A model generated the notes under the pieces. That model did no database searches. It had not been told where the DNA came from and saw nothing but the letters and a program-made list of their open reading frames with translations. 33,395 nt of DNA, from assembly GCA_036939975.1 (NCBI GenBank), contig JALLPB010000023.1:1-33395 (forward strand). The letters run 5' to 3'. Each line of letters starts with the position of its first letter. Position 1 is the first letter of the stretch. The stretch is from Cyclostephanos tholiformis. Lineage: Eukaryota; Bacillariophyta; Thalassiosirophyceae; Thalassiosirales; Thalassiosiraceae. The position numbers and the translations under genes are program-made. Of this stretch, positions 11,228 through 23,400 are shown piece after piece.

Positions 11228-11751
11228 TGTTTGGGAGTCACTCTTTACTTTTGACTAGAGTGGGGTCCACCTGATCCGGTTGCATTTTCGATGAAATGCT
11301 TTTTTATCTGGAATGGAAGACTGTGTTGCGCTGTGTTTTGCTTCGTACGGTTTAGAATTTTTTCCTGAGTTGGTTGGGTTACATATAGGATAGGAGTAGT
11401 AATCTTGCAATATATGATAGAGTAGAAAGGTAGAGTAATAAATAATATCGGGATGTGATGCGTTATCGTTTTGGACAAACAAGTTGATGGTGCTAAGTTC
11501 TTACGAGAGGAGCAGAGGATTTTTTTTTCCGATGTGATCGAAGTTAGGAATGTCGCATCTTTCGTCGAGAAGCACTCACGTATCGCACTTTTTCGAAAAG
11601 GTAGAGTAGGGGTGGGAAACACTCTCGTACCATACACATTAAATACTCTCATCAGTTTATTTTAATGCTCCTAATGCCTATGTTTCGAAACGTCACGTTG
11701 TGTCAATAAACGGTACCCCCCAACCCTCTGTAGTCGGTCGTCGTCCTTCGG
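11228..11751. other. Convergent intergenic region
   Basis: This interval presumably contains the 3' UTRs of both neighbours. The antisense-type ORFs in it carry no recognisable domain. Nothing else was seen. Confidence 0.5.
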
Positions 11752-12300
11752 TCACCTCCCACCCACCTCGCCATTCGGTTCGAACTCGTAGCCGTAGTAA
11801 TGATTGGTATAACGCGTCGTTTCCGCTGGACCGCGATTTAGCTCGTAATCGTCGTAATCCTCGGACCAACGCGAGTAGGTCGTGCGAGGAGGACTGATAT
11901 CCGGAGGTTCATCGTCGTCGTATTCGTCGTAATCGTATTCGCATTCGTCGACGACGATAGTGGTGGCGACGCGAGACGACGAGAACGCGTTAGCAGTCGA
12001 CGAACCGTCGTATTCGTCGTGAATGCCGGTCCCCCCTCCTCGGTGGCGATGGTGGTAGTGGCTCGCTCGTCGACGAAATACGACGCTCGCGACCGCCGAA
12101 GCGTGCCTGATCGTCCTCGTCGTCGATGTCGTGGTTGCGACGGCATTGGACGGTGGGAATGAAACGACATGACGGTCGCCGTGCCGCGGACGTGGATCGA
12201 TGTCCCTCCCGAATGAGGAGGGCGATGGGGAAACGCGGGGGGCAACCCGATGATGGGCGGTCGCTCTCCACAGGTAGGACAGTGTCGATGATCGAAGCAT
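11752..12300 (-). CDS. Hypothetical protein with basic N-terminus and Tyr/Asp-rich tail
   Basis: A 182-codon ORF from an ATG at 12300. I do not recognise it. The first ~25 residues are rich in Arg, Ser, Ala and Leu with no acids, like a mitochondrial presequence. The middle is Arg/His-rich and the last ~65 residues are strongly Asp/Tyr-rich (EYDYDEYDDDEPP, SEDYDDYEL). It is bounded by convergent and divergent partners as the alternating gene layout predicts, which is part of the reason for accepting it. Overlapping frames are also open because of CGA/CGT-type codon runs, so the frame is not certain. Confidence 0.5.
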   Translation of the reverse strand: MLRSSTLSYLWRATAHHRVAPRVSPSPSSFGRDIDPRPRHGDRHVVSFPPSNAVATTTSTTRTIRHASAVASVVFRRRASHYHHRHRGGGTGIHDEYDGSSTANAFSSSRVATTIVVDECEYDYDEYDDDEPPDISPPRTTYSRWSEDYDDYELNRGPAETTRYTNHYYGYEFEPNGEVGGR

Positions 12301-12864
12301 TTATCAGCGGGGTATTATTTGACTACACGAAACTTGTTTCCTTGGAATAGATAATATGAAGGAGGGAGCCGAAGGGTCGGAAAAAATATATGGAATAGGG
12401 GTGTCATTGCATCAGTGCATCGTCCATCGTCGATGGCAGGTGCAGTTATCGTCCATTTTCTCTATCGCTCGCTATATTATTATGGTAAAGCTACTACGGT
12501 TAATATAGCGATTGTCCGGAAACTTTCGAAATACTTTGTGAATTTAAACACTCTTAGTGGTACCTAAATCGTGTCAATTCGCATAGAAGTTCCAAACTGG
12601 TTCTGATTTTGTAACGGTCAATTGTAATGTCAAACGTAGAGTATCTCTAGTGACATTGACACCCCCTGTGTTTTGTTTTTGCAACAGAAGGTTGGCGTCA
12701 CAACCTCTTGACGTCATGTCGACGTGGCGTCGAAAATTACATTATTTTTTTCGCGGTTCACTCCCCGCCACACGATGTGAGCCCCCATTTTCCCGCCAGA
12801 TTTTGGAGCGCGAGCCCGCGCCCACGAACACACATAAAAAAAAGGATTTTAGGGAAAAAACAAG
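12301..12864. promoter_or_regulatory. Divergent intergenic region upstream of the LRR gene
   Basis: The starts of two outward-facing genes bound this 564-bp interval. It is markedly more AT-rich than either flanking gene. No specific element could be assigned. Confidence 0.4.
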
Positions 12865-13097
12865 ATGGGTCGAAAGAAGGGCAAGCAGTCGGGGGATTAT
12901 CCATCCAAGTCCGAAAGGGCAAATCATCGCCGTATCCTTTACGTCGATCACGCGTCCGAGGCCGATGCATATCGCAATCCGATGGTCCGCGTGTCGTCGT
13001 CGTCATCCCGGTGCGTCGTCGTTGGCGGCGGCGGCGGCGGAGGTTGGCACGCCGATGGACGAGGCGATCGCGGCGACAAGTGGTCCGCGATATTCTC

Positions 13098-13130
<33 letters not shown>

Positions 13131-15045
13131 TTCCCATCGATCATCCTCGGTCGGCCGTGAAGATGCCTCCTCCGTCGCCGCAATGGCAATCGCGACCGCG
13201 ACTGCGAATACGACTACGACGAATGCGGGCCTGTCACGCCTGCGTCGATTGCTGGAGGAACGCCGAAATGAGGATAGGCAATTCGAACGACAATCGCGAT
13301 TGAGGATGCAGCGAATGTCTGTCACTCGTTCGTCATCATCGGCGTTGGATTCGTCGTCGATGTCGTCACATCGCGGCGTCGGCATCGACGACCTCCATTC
13401 GTCATCGTATTTTTCAGGGAGGCACGAGATCGGGTGGCTGTTGTCGCACGACGACGACGACGACGACGACGTGCCGCCGCGAATGACGACGATGGACGAA
13501 TGCAAACACGACGATGACGACGGGACGAAAGATGGGGCGGCAAATGGCAATATCGTCGCGAACGCCGTGCCGTCGCTTCAGCTATTGGCATCGCGCGCCC
13601 TCGGTCCTCACCTGCCCGCCTACTGCGAATATTATCGCGGCGGCGCGTTCGCCATGGGGGAATATCTCAAATCGTGTTCGTCGATCGCGCTATCGGAGAT
13701 ATCCATCTCGTTGGCCGTGGCTGCGACGTCGTCGTCGTCGTCGATCGATGGCGGCGGCGATGGCGGCGGCATGTTCCGTATGACGACGACGACGACGACC
13801 GACGCCGCGGTACGGGCGTTGACGCGTTCCGGGACGGCGACGGGGTTGGTGCTCGGGGGTGGAGGCTATGCGCGTACGTTATTCGGCGATGACGACGACG
13901 ACCACTACGGGAGCGGAAACGATGAGGATCGCGATGGTAACGATGATGAAGATGAGGGGTGGTTTAGCGATGACGGTCTGCTTTCGTTGTGCCCTAGAAT
14001 TTCGCCCCCGGCGGGCGGCGATATCGACGGCGTCAATGGAGATCCAACAACGCCCGGATACTCATCATCGGAGAACGATGAGGATTGTCGCGCCGCGGCG
14101 ACGTCCGGCGGTGTATGCGACGTACCGTCGTCGTCGTCGTCGTCGACGTCATCGTGCGACGATGACGATAATTATGATTGGGAATCGCTCGATTACGACA
14201 TGTGCCTCAATTCGCGCATGATGGGATGCTTTCGTCTTAGGCGTCTGGAACTGATCGATATCCCGCTAAAAGCGTCGTCGTCGTCATCGTTGTCACGTCC
14301 GGGAGGAGGAGGAGGGAGGGGGGGGATATCCGTCACGGCCCTGAGGACCGTACTACGATCGTGCTCGAATCTGACCCACCTCAGTCTCGCGGGATGTTTC
14401 CGCAATTGGGCGGACGTCGGCGGGGGACGTTCTTCGTTGACATCTACCACCGTGGTGGCGGGAGGACACGACGACGATATCAGCTTCCTCCTTTGCGGTA
14501 ACGGGAGTCTCGTATCCTTAACTCGTTCCATAATTTTGATTTGCAAGCATCATGGCAACGACGATGGGAAAATCATGCAACTGCTGCCGCAGTTGATGCT
14601 ACATAACGCCTTCCAGGAGAATTACGATGATGATGGGGGTGATATTGTCGGCCTCGATGAACTTCTACCCGATTTGAAAGTGCTTGACGTATCGTATTGC
14701 GGTTGGGTGACGCCCGGGATGATCGTGCGATACTTGCTCAACGTCTGGAGACGCCGTTTCGTTGCCACGGGGTATGTGAGAGGTGATGGAATCGATTGGG
14801 AGGACGTGGTGGGCGATTTTGATTCCCACGCTGGCAACGATTCCGACGGCATTCGTTTGATCGGCTTTAGCGGCACCGGTCACTTTTCCAGGGTTGTCCC
14901 GTCCTTACGGCACTTAAACATAAGAGGGTGCGATGGGTTGCTTCTGGATGCTCCGTCTTCGCCATCGTGGATTGCAGGATGGAGAGAATGCGGTTTGTTT
15001 GACGGGATACACATGTCTGTTGAGCGACAATTTCGTAGCAGATGA
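12865..15045 (+). CDS. Large low-complexity leucine-rich-repeat protein
   Basis: A single 726-codon ORF from ATG 12865. The N-terminal part has Ser runs (TCG codons), Gly runs and a charged helix LRRLLEERRNEDRQFERQ. The middle has long Asp tracts. The C-terminal third holds LRR units of the cysteine-containing (F-box-associated) type: LTHLSLAGCFRNW, LKVLDVSYCGWVTPGMI and LRHLNIRGCDGLLL. The usual role of such repeats is protein binding, often as substrate adaptors of ubiquitin ligases, but I see no F-box. The trinucleotide runs are probably length-variable. Several shadow ORFs on both strands reflect the same repeats. Confidence 0.82.
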
Positions 15046-15120
15046 TTTGGGTTGTTACCGCGATATTTTACTAAAGTAACAGCTTAACGAATAAGGATCA
15101 TCTGTATGGTTATATGCGTT

Positions 15121-16018
15121 TTACATCCAAAGGTGAAACACAGAATCGACCTCAACATTTCCACCCCCCTTCAATATTTCCGCACCCTTCCCCTCGATCA
15201 ATCCCTTGACGAATGCCAGGATGATTTGCTTCTCGCTGAACGCCTTCGAGACTGTCTGACCAATTTTGATTCGCCACGCAGTCAATTGGATCCTCTTGAC
15301 GTAATTCTCGAGCATCCCGTCGTCGTCGCAGTCCTCCTCCGATACGAGGCAACTGGAGAATAATATGCCGCCATCCTCACTTCCTTTTTCGGCCGTCTTT
15401 TTCCGCAGGAACGAGACTTTTAAGGCCTGATTGCCATCGGGCAATGTTACTGTCGGGTGCGCAGACAGAAACACGGCGAGGTCATAACCGGTACTGCATA
15501 AATGAAAATATAGAAAAGCAATTCGATATTGTACGGTGCCATTGTTCTTTATATCCCCATTCGCGGCATTTCGAAACCGTCCAGCCCATCGAATCCAACC
15601 ATGCTATTGCGATTACTGCCCTACCCAGAAATAGGATTCTCGTACGTCCATCGGTTGTCAGTGACTAACAAAAAAAAGGCTCGGTCTCACCTGGCAGGTA
15701 AGTGAAAGGCTGGACGGGTAATATCGCCGCGAATGGGAACGACCTCGTATACCTCTGAACCGCCGTCAGTGCCGAGCTACCGTCGTCGTCGTCGAATGAA
15801 AAGTTTATACGAAGGAGGGTTTCATCCTTGATCAATTCATCGAAGTCGCTCAAGGGGGGGGCATCGTCGTCGGTGGAGTCCGACGAGGTCATTGCCGTCA
15901 CGGGCGGTGGCCTCATCGTCGGCAAGTCGTGGCGGATGCCATTAGTTGGTAATTGAAATGGGGATCCCAATGCATAGAATGAGAACGTGATCAGGAGAAT
16001 GAATCGATTTTTCGTCAT
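15121..16018 (-). CDS. Small presequence-bearing hypothetical protein, 2 or 3 exons
   Basis: Two same-strand open regions appear to be one gene: about 16018-15704, starting at the ATG at 16018, and about 15495-15121. The N-terminus is a hydrophobic signal (RFILLITFSFYALG) followed by SPFQLPTN, which could be a secondary-plastid bipartite presequence but is not a clean match. Conserved-looking stretches are RYTRSFPFAAILPVQPFTYLP before the intron and VSFLRKKTAEKGSEDGGILF and GQTVSKAFSEKQIILAFVKGL after it. The obvious donor (CCAG/GTGAG) and acceptor (TATGCAG/TACC) do not join in phase, so a small internal exon or a sequence error lies between 15496 and 15703. No function is assigned. Confidence 0.6.
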
Positions 16019-16480
16019 GGTCACAAATTCTTCATCTCACAACCCCTTCCTCTCGCGCATTTTTTTCTGTTAAGTAAAAAATAATGATGATGATGTGCTC
16101 CCATGAAAAACATAGGTAGCGTCCATGTTTCGTTACATTATCTTTTCCAGTTCAATTATTATTTTGTTTTTCACTTGGATATTTCTCGAAAAAACAAATT
16201 GTAGGAATCAATAATATAAATTGGGTGGCATTCGCCGATCTGTACAAATAATATTGTTCCTATCAAGTAAGTTGCGTCGTAGTTGAGAAAATTCGACGCA
16301 TGAAAAAAAATATCAATACATCAATTGAACTGCAAACTGTACTTAGAGATTATCTTATCTTACAGGTGGAATGTCAACAGTGGCGACAACTCTAACAATA
16401 CCATAACAAAAAATAATTATTCACCCCAACTCTCAGCAAACACGACCTATTGCGGAGAAACCGATAAGATATTCTAAATC
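16019..16480. promoter_or_regulatory. Divergent intergenic region
   Basis: This 462-bp AT-rich interval lies between outward-facing genes. It holds no convincing ORF or RNA gene. Confidence 0.4.
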
Positions 16481-17708
16481 ATGGTGACAATGGCAATCAA
16501 ATCTATGACCTTATGGTCCCTGACGATCGCGGGATTGGTGATGGTGAGTCTGCATTTCCTACCATTGGCCGCCGTCGGGGAAGTGCATAAGTTTTCCGAT
16601 TGCTGAGAATGCTAAACATTGACGTTTTATTGCCGAACTTATCGCGTTTCATCCTCACGATGCCTTCGTGCACTCCCCCTCGATTTAACGCCCAGCCCGC
16701 TCCCGCAACCGCCCAGTTCGGCGTGGGGGCAAATCGTCGTAAGGGTGGCGCCGCGTCCTTCGAGGAACTCCAAAAAATGGCAGCCGAAAACATGGCGGTT
16801 GGGGAAAAGAAACGCGTTGCTGGCGACGGCATGGACTTGAAAAAAAAGGGTTTGGATGCGCTGATAAACGATTTCGATCCATCTATGCTGCAAGAATTGC
16901 TTGCGGCGGAATTGAAGGATCCAGCGCTTCAGGAGATGGTGAGTGCAAATTTGCGACTCTCATGCCAGTTGTTTTGTGAAGGTGCGTACGTCGAAAAATA
17001 ATAACGACAACCATCACTTCGCCCTCATTACGCACGAACTGAAACACCAAGTTTGATGGGATGCAAGGTGCAATGAACGAATTGCTAAACATGGACCCCG
17101 ATGAACTGAAACAGCAAATGGAACTGGCCATGGAAATGCTCACTTCAACCGATATGAAGCAAAACATTGTCAATCAAAAGGAGGAAGTTCTCGCGATGAT
17201 GGAGGCCCAGGGCACTGCCACGCCCGAGGAAATCGCTGAATTTAGGTATGTAACCGTCCTCTATCGACGTTGACGTCACCTCTTGCCGCTCACAACTCAA
17301 CTATTTGACATCAGGGCCGACCCCGCTAAATTCGAGGAAGCAATGACGAAAGCCTTCGGACAGATGAAAGAAATTTTTAGCGATCCGGAGGCGCTGGATA
17401 CAGTTGTACAATTGATGCAAGGCTTCGGTGCTGTATTAAAAGATCCGCAAGCAGCACTGAGTAAGCTTGGGGGGGTATTGCAAGAGGCACTGGCGGATGA
17501 TGATAAGATAGAGGACGCAAGATTGCAACTGTTGAATGACCCAGGCGTCGCAGGAAATGATGTGCTCAGTGATATGTTTGGTACTGAAGAGATGCAGGCT
17601 ATTCTAAATGACCCCGTGAAGTGGAGGAAGAGTGTGAAGGAAGGGCAGAAAATGTTGAGTGAAAACAATGATGGACCGTTGAGCGGCCTTGGAATGGGTG
17701 AACTATAA
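16481..17708 (+). CDS. STI1-like helical protein with N-terminal signal, 4 exons
   Basis: Exons 16481-16543, 16696-16938, 17052-17245 and 17315-17708 join in phase to 297 residues. Exon 1 encodes a hydrophobic leader (MTLWSLTIAGLVM). The rest is helical, Met/Leu/Asp-rich, with DPSMLQELLAAELKDPALQEM, MDPDELKQQMELAMEMLT and the C-terminal NDVLSDMFGTEEMQAILNDP. Short DP-punctuated helices of this type resemble the STI1/Hop domains found in Hsp70/90 co-chaperones and in chloroplast Tic40. This similarity is by pattern only. The leader suggests ER or plastid targeting. Introns 1 and 2 have GTGAGT donors, intron 3 has GTATGT, and one acceptor is AAG. A shorter internal ATG model is possible but would lose the leader. 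Confidence 0.72.
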
Positions 17709-18437
17709 CGTCAACAAGATGAATCGCCTTTCTTGCTCAGCCCAACTTAGATTTGTAAATGTAGTGGTCTAGTTACGTTATTCATTTAATCCCCTCTCCT
17801 GATCATCTGGCAATTCATGATGCTTCAGGCCTGTAAAGGCTGAGATTTTGATGCCGAATTATCTTGTGTAAACAAAGCAAAAATAGTGTGAATAAGATGA
17901 CTGCATAGCCGGGTTTGCAAGACATGTTGCCCAAAAAAGGTGTGTCTCCATTGCACGCAACGATGTGCAAGAGTATGGGGAAATAAGAAAACATCCTCCA
18001 CCATCATCACAAGAAAGTTCTTTTTTTGGCGTTCAGGGAAGGATCAGGCGATGGAGATTTGATGTAATACAAAAAAAATACAGACGAAGATCACAAATCG
18101 GTCGTCATATGGATTTAAAGGAGGAGGAGGAAGCTGCAACTCTTTTAAGTAACTCTTTTAAGTGACTTTGTATGAGGGTAGATTACCTGCAGTTTAATGG
18201 GCTAGGAAAACGGACAGGAGGGAGGTGACCGCGCCCTTAAAAACATGATTACTTATGTATCATAAATCTGTTTGGTTATCATATGAATTGCTGTTCAAGT
18301 AGTTCGTACAACATACACAAGCATTATGAAAAATCAGAAAATGTCTTTGACTACTTGGCAGGGGCAGCAGAAAATTTGCGAATCGTTTTACGTCGGGATA
18401 TCGCTTCCCATCTAAGCATTAATACGGCTGCTCTTTT
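17709..18437. other. Convergent intergenic region
   Basis: No supported gene. A small duplicated AACTCTTTTAAGT motif occurs near 18140-18163. The rest is unremarkable AT-rich 3' sequence. Confidence 0.5.
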
Positions 18438-19761
18438 TCACCCTAAACGTTCATTCTGGGTGAAATCGTCGTCAAATTCTCGAACGCTTTGGCTTGGAAT
18501 GACCCCGTTCTTCTCTCTCACGATAACATTATGTTGGAAGCTAAAAGTGCCGGTATTGGGAACATCTCTAATAGCTTTCGTTCGACCAAACAAGTCAAAG
18601 TCAATAATAAATATGTTGCTCAGGCAATCGATCCAACTCGCGTCAGGATTGCTTCCTTTATAAGCCTTGTAACTTGGTCGGAAGTAGACGATTGCATTGA
18701 AGAACCCTAACAACGGAAGTAAAATCACAAACAAGTAATTTATGGCATCAGGTATTTCTAAGTTGCCTCTAGCCCTGTAGCCGAGAGATACGAATGAAGG
18801 AAAATGTGATAATAAGTACACTCCGATGTACTGTATGCCCCGCCATGCTGTCTTGGTGGTGGTAACACTTCTAATTTGACCACTATTTAATCTGGCCATC
18901 TTTCGCTCTTGGACATAGATTTCGTAGACTAGCATGCCTACAAATGTCACCATGATAACGGCGCAGAGAACTGTATACCCATGACTATAATTTGAATAAG
19001 TGACTCCGCCTTCGCCCCTTTCGCAATCCACTCCAGCAGATTTGGTGCAACCGTATGGATAGTCACATATCGCGCAGATAAACCTTCCAGGATAGTTGTA
19101 CATTCCCAGAAAGATTGGAGGGATTGCGAGTCCAAGGGAAATGATGATCGGTGTTAAGACGAAGAGTGATCGTAGTCTTGGATTGTTCAATCGACTCACT
19201 TTCCACCCATAATGGACGATAAGCCAATCTATCTTACACCACAAGCGGCGCCGTGGACCAGAGTAAGTATAATTAAATTAAAAAGTGATACTATTGGAGA
19301 TTTTTAATGGCAACTCACACAGAATCATTAGCGCGGCATAATAAGAACTCCATGCTCTCAATGACAGGATATAAATGAATCCCTGAGCTATGCAAGTTTG
19401 TGTGTTTCCACGAGCAAGGTAAGCCGAGTACGTGATCACTTCATCATCTACGACCTTTTTGGTATCAACCGGAGTCATCCTAATGTTGTGAATCCATTTA
19501 GAAAAATATTGAAGGCGTGAACAATTCAGAACTCAAATTTCGATCTCACCATGTTGAGAGAATTGCCGCAAAGAATGAAAACAACCAATCAGCTACGGTG
19601 ATGCAGAATATTAGTAACGTGGGCAATGAGACCGACCTCTTGGTTGTCCACTTGATGATGACATCTCTGATTATTAGTGAGCTCGCAATCAATGATAGGG
19701 TGCCTCCGACCTTGGGTATAATCGCGATGGATTTGGCCAAAGGTGAATATTTATCACTCAT
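18438..19761 (-). CDS. Seven-transmembrane receptor, GPCR-like, 3 exons
   Basis: Exons 19761-19550, 19479-19319 and 19228-18438 join in phase to 387 residues, with donors GTGAGA and GTGAGT and acceptors TTAG and ATAG. Seven hydrophobic segments can be followed: about residues 8-30, 41-63, then one spanning the second splice (FIYILSLRAWSSYYAALMIL into YWLIVHYGW), then LFVLTPIIISLGLAIPPIFLG, YTVLCAVIMVTFVGMLVYEIY, IQYIGVYLLSHFPSFVSLGY and INYLFVILLPLLGFFNAIVYFRP. Cysteines before TM3 and in the Cys-rich second extracellular loop could form the usual disulphide. The layout resembles protist cAMP-receptor-like/secretin-type GPCRs, which signal through heterotrimeric G proteins. The ligand is unknown. 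The cytoplasmic tail is Ser/Thr-poor and Asp-rich near the end. Confidence 0.85.
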
Positions 19762-20436
19762 TCCTCGTCGATCGATATTTATTTCCGACCTATTACTTAT
19801 GCTAAGACTTATCCGGCATTACACTTTCAACCGGAGTTGCGCGCTAATAATAGCACCATAAAATCGATCCAATCCAAACAATTACAATTGAGGACTTTTC
19901 CATAGATGCGTCGCCCACTCTGGATAACAAGAGATATCGCTACAACCATTTTTTCTTATGTTCATTTTTTGCTACTAGCTTTAGCCCTAGCATTTACTAC
20001 CTTTACTACTACCGCTGATAACAATTAGGTATTATTGTCGTCAGGAGTTAGCCAAGGCTGTGTGTGATTTCTTTGTGCAAGTACGCATCACCACCTCCCA
20101 AGTACGTAGACCGCAGCATCTTGCAGTACAAAAATTCTGCCACTCCCTTATGTACGTACAAAGTAAGATTTTGTTAGCATTATGTACTTTTTGCGTAAAA
20201 CGCAAGATCAGAACAAATAATTTCTGACACAATAAATATTTCCGCCCCGCCCGCCTCGGCCGAACCCGACACCCTCCCACGCCGCTGCCCATCGTCCCGA
20301 GCTGACGCCCTTCGCGCAGTTGCTCCCTCTTGACCCCATCAACCATCCCTCCCCTCGGCGCCGCTCCCTCCCCTCCGCCACAGCCGCCACAGCGTCCGAT
20401 CCTACCACACCACCGAAAAAAAATAAAAAACCACCG
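19762..20436. other. Non-coding interval between host genes and transposon-like region
   Basis: Between about 20075 and 20190 the motif AAGTACG/TACGTAC recurs four times in a palindrome-rich stretch. From 20240 to 20420 the plus strand is strongly C-rich. The left edge of the transposon-like region may fall here, but I found no terminal inverted repeat or target-site duplication. Confidence 0.4.
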
Positions 20437-23400
20437 CTACGAATCCAACTTCAAGGAATCCAACTTCCCATCGTCAAAAACTAACACCGACCATGTAAGT
20501 GTGTTCATCTTCTCCTCGTCAAAATATTTCATCGCCTCATATCGCCCCATATCACGCTGCATTTTTCGTCGCTTCGTAATTGTGTCGTCAACCTTCTCTG
20601 CAGAAAAAGAACGCTTGTTCCCTGCGTTTGTTGCATATGTGTGAGCAATCACATTGGGATGTGATGCACGGGAATTTGCCTTCTCACGTGCTTGTGCACG
20701 GACTAACGGGTTCTTCACTCGGCGAAAGCGGTCGCGCGATTGCATCCCAGTCTGATGCAATCGCTCCACCCAATCTTCCATTTTATTTCCCAGACCCCCC
20801 CGAATATTTCTCATTTGCCACGCGACATGCATTAGCATCAAGTGCACCTTGGGGGTGATGGTGCAACGTAGAGCATTATTGCCGTGCACTGCCGCGGACA
20901 CATAACGAAGGTAAGTCTTTGTATCATTTTCCATTGGATTCACAGTTCGTGCTAATGAAAAAGCGCCATCCCACAGGATAAACACCTCCCGAAAATGCAC
21001 GCACAATGCATCGACGTCGGCGTCTGACAGAATGGAGTCAGGCCTCTTCCCCTCCTTCATTATTACAGCGAGCTCATCAAAAATATGACCCGCATTGTTC
21101 ATAACCTTCTTAATGTCTTTCCCATTTAAAGACCCCCCATGGTAAGAACTTAACTCCACCCCGATCTCCTTCAACACCTTAAAAAGTTTCGTATCAACAC
21201 TATCTTCTGTTTTCCCTTTTGCCGCCCGCATCACCTTCAATTTATCCTGCTGGACAGCCAACGTACTGCGTGCCCGTTTCAGCTTGTTGACAAATTTATT
21301 GCGAATATCGTTCAGGTCTTTCAATGTAGATAAATTCATCAGGTGAGTTGATTCGTCGTGTTCGTTGTTGTTCACCAAAAGGATGTCTCGTCTCTTGTTG
21401 TACGCAGCCACAGCACGCATCAATATCCTCTGTTTTTTCCCCCCCTCAGCAGATTCATCCCACTCTCCCCTTTCTTTGGTTGTGTCAATGATGATATTTT
21501 TTATGACAGGGATAGACGCGCGAATCTCTTCTTCGCCCGGTGAGAAACGTGCAATGTGCTCATTTATTATCGCCCGCAATTTATCTAACAGTTGATTCCC
21601 TATCCCGATTTCGCAATGGAGGAGGGGGACCATGTAGTGTGACAAAGGTATGAACGGCCACCATGGTTTTTTTTTAACCCCGAGCAACGGGTCTCCTTTT
21701 GCTTTTTCAGCATCCGCGCCACATCTCACGAGATCCTCCATCGTCCACAATTCACAGTCCTCCGAAAATTGGTGCTTGTTGGCCTTGCACCACATGCACC
21801 AGTGCCCGGCCATCGACTCTTTTCCCAGTACCATGGCTTGGAATGCCAAGTCGCCAGTGACAAAGACTTCGGTGATGGGTTTGTGGGTTGGTATTGCGGT
21901 TGGGTTTTGAATTTGGCAAGGGCGACGAAACTCAGCGATGATAGAGCCACCCGCGTCCTTAAACAAGTGTAGTTCGAAAGTAGCAATAATTTCTAGCCCA
22001 CTCGTTAATCTCTCCAGTATTGTTTCTTCTAGTAAACGTCCAGTATCTTTGCGACAGATCAGTTCGCATACAAATAACTCGAAGTTGATTGTGCTATCGT
22101 CAGCTAGTTCGACCAACACCGATGCACCGAACTGGAAAGCAGTGTCGCCGTGATCACCACCAACGACCATCTGAACACATTTAACTTCGCATGGCTGTAT
22201 TGACTTGCTCGACAGATGCCTCTGTAAATAAATTGTCATCTCTTCATCAATATTCTTCTCTGTCCATTCAACAAATTCTGACTTCTCTTTTTTATCGTAC
22301 GTAAATTGCTTGCTTCCATAATGAACAACACCATGACCTTCCGATAACATGTTGACGCTTCGTCGGGTTGGACAAAAGCCTTTACCAAGATGGGAGCTGA
22401 GATGCTTCTTCAACTCTCTTTCCCCTGTTCCGGTTACCTTTCCCGCATTCAACATTGCTTGGAATGAGGTAGCAGTCATTGGTTTGATGACTGGTACGCC
22501 TTCGTTCTCACAGGCGGCAAGGAATGAGTCGTTATAAAATTTGATGAGGTGCTTACTCATTCGATACGCTGATCCAGAGATATTGATGGCGGAGTCGAGC
22601 CATTCCTTAGAATTTGTGAAGGCATGATCACTCTTCGTCCTTGGCACTCGAACATATGATATAGGCTTATTGGACGATAAAGCTCGTACACTGAGTTCAT
22701 ATTTAGTACTCAACAGATGATTGATTTCTTGCAGTAATCCTTGCATTGATTTGCGAACAGAAGGGTCAGCTGGATCAAAGTCACCATTTTCATCACCCAA
22801 TGCTCGAGATAGATGGGGATATTTTGTAGACGTATTATTATCAACAAGGGTAGCACTCGTCACTGGAGTCATGCTGGCAGCAACCAATGATGGGGGCTCT
22901 GGGGATACCACACTTTCATCTTCCTCATCACTAGACGAATCGACCACTTCCTTGCCCTCCTCCGACTCATCATTGTCAAGAATGTAGTTCCACAATATTG
23001 GTTCAATCAAACTTCTAAAGGTTGATTGTTGCAATCGGAGCCCACTCAACCTCGGGGGAATAGTGATCATCCGGAATGTGTGTTGATCCTTCTGCATCTC
23101 AACTTTTCTGGGAGAAGAGGCATTGAGTATGCCAATCCGAATGAAGCTGAACGTCTCCCTATGCTTTGGAGACTCTCCCTTGGCAAAAGCATTTAGATCG
23201 ACCTTCTTTTGATCAAGTTCCAACATGCCATCACAGTTAATTGCGGTGAACCAATGCCCCTTGAGGAAATCCTCCCACTTCTTTGGCTTGAGGGCAAAAC
23301 CCCATCTTTTGTGAAAGTGAGCAAGGTCCGCTGCCACAAGGAGGGACTCGTAGTCCTTTGGCTTCAAACCCAATTGTTTGGAGAGGTTGAAGTCATGGTC

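Noticed and set aside
12650..13550. Several long ORFs on both strands around the LRR gene start
   Set aside because: Trinucleotide runs keep multiple frames open; only the 726-codon frame continues into recognisable LRR units.
20041..20408. Minus-strand ORFs of 66-101 codons left of the large ORF
   Set aside because: No domain, one overlaps the C-rich tract, and they read as composition artefacts.
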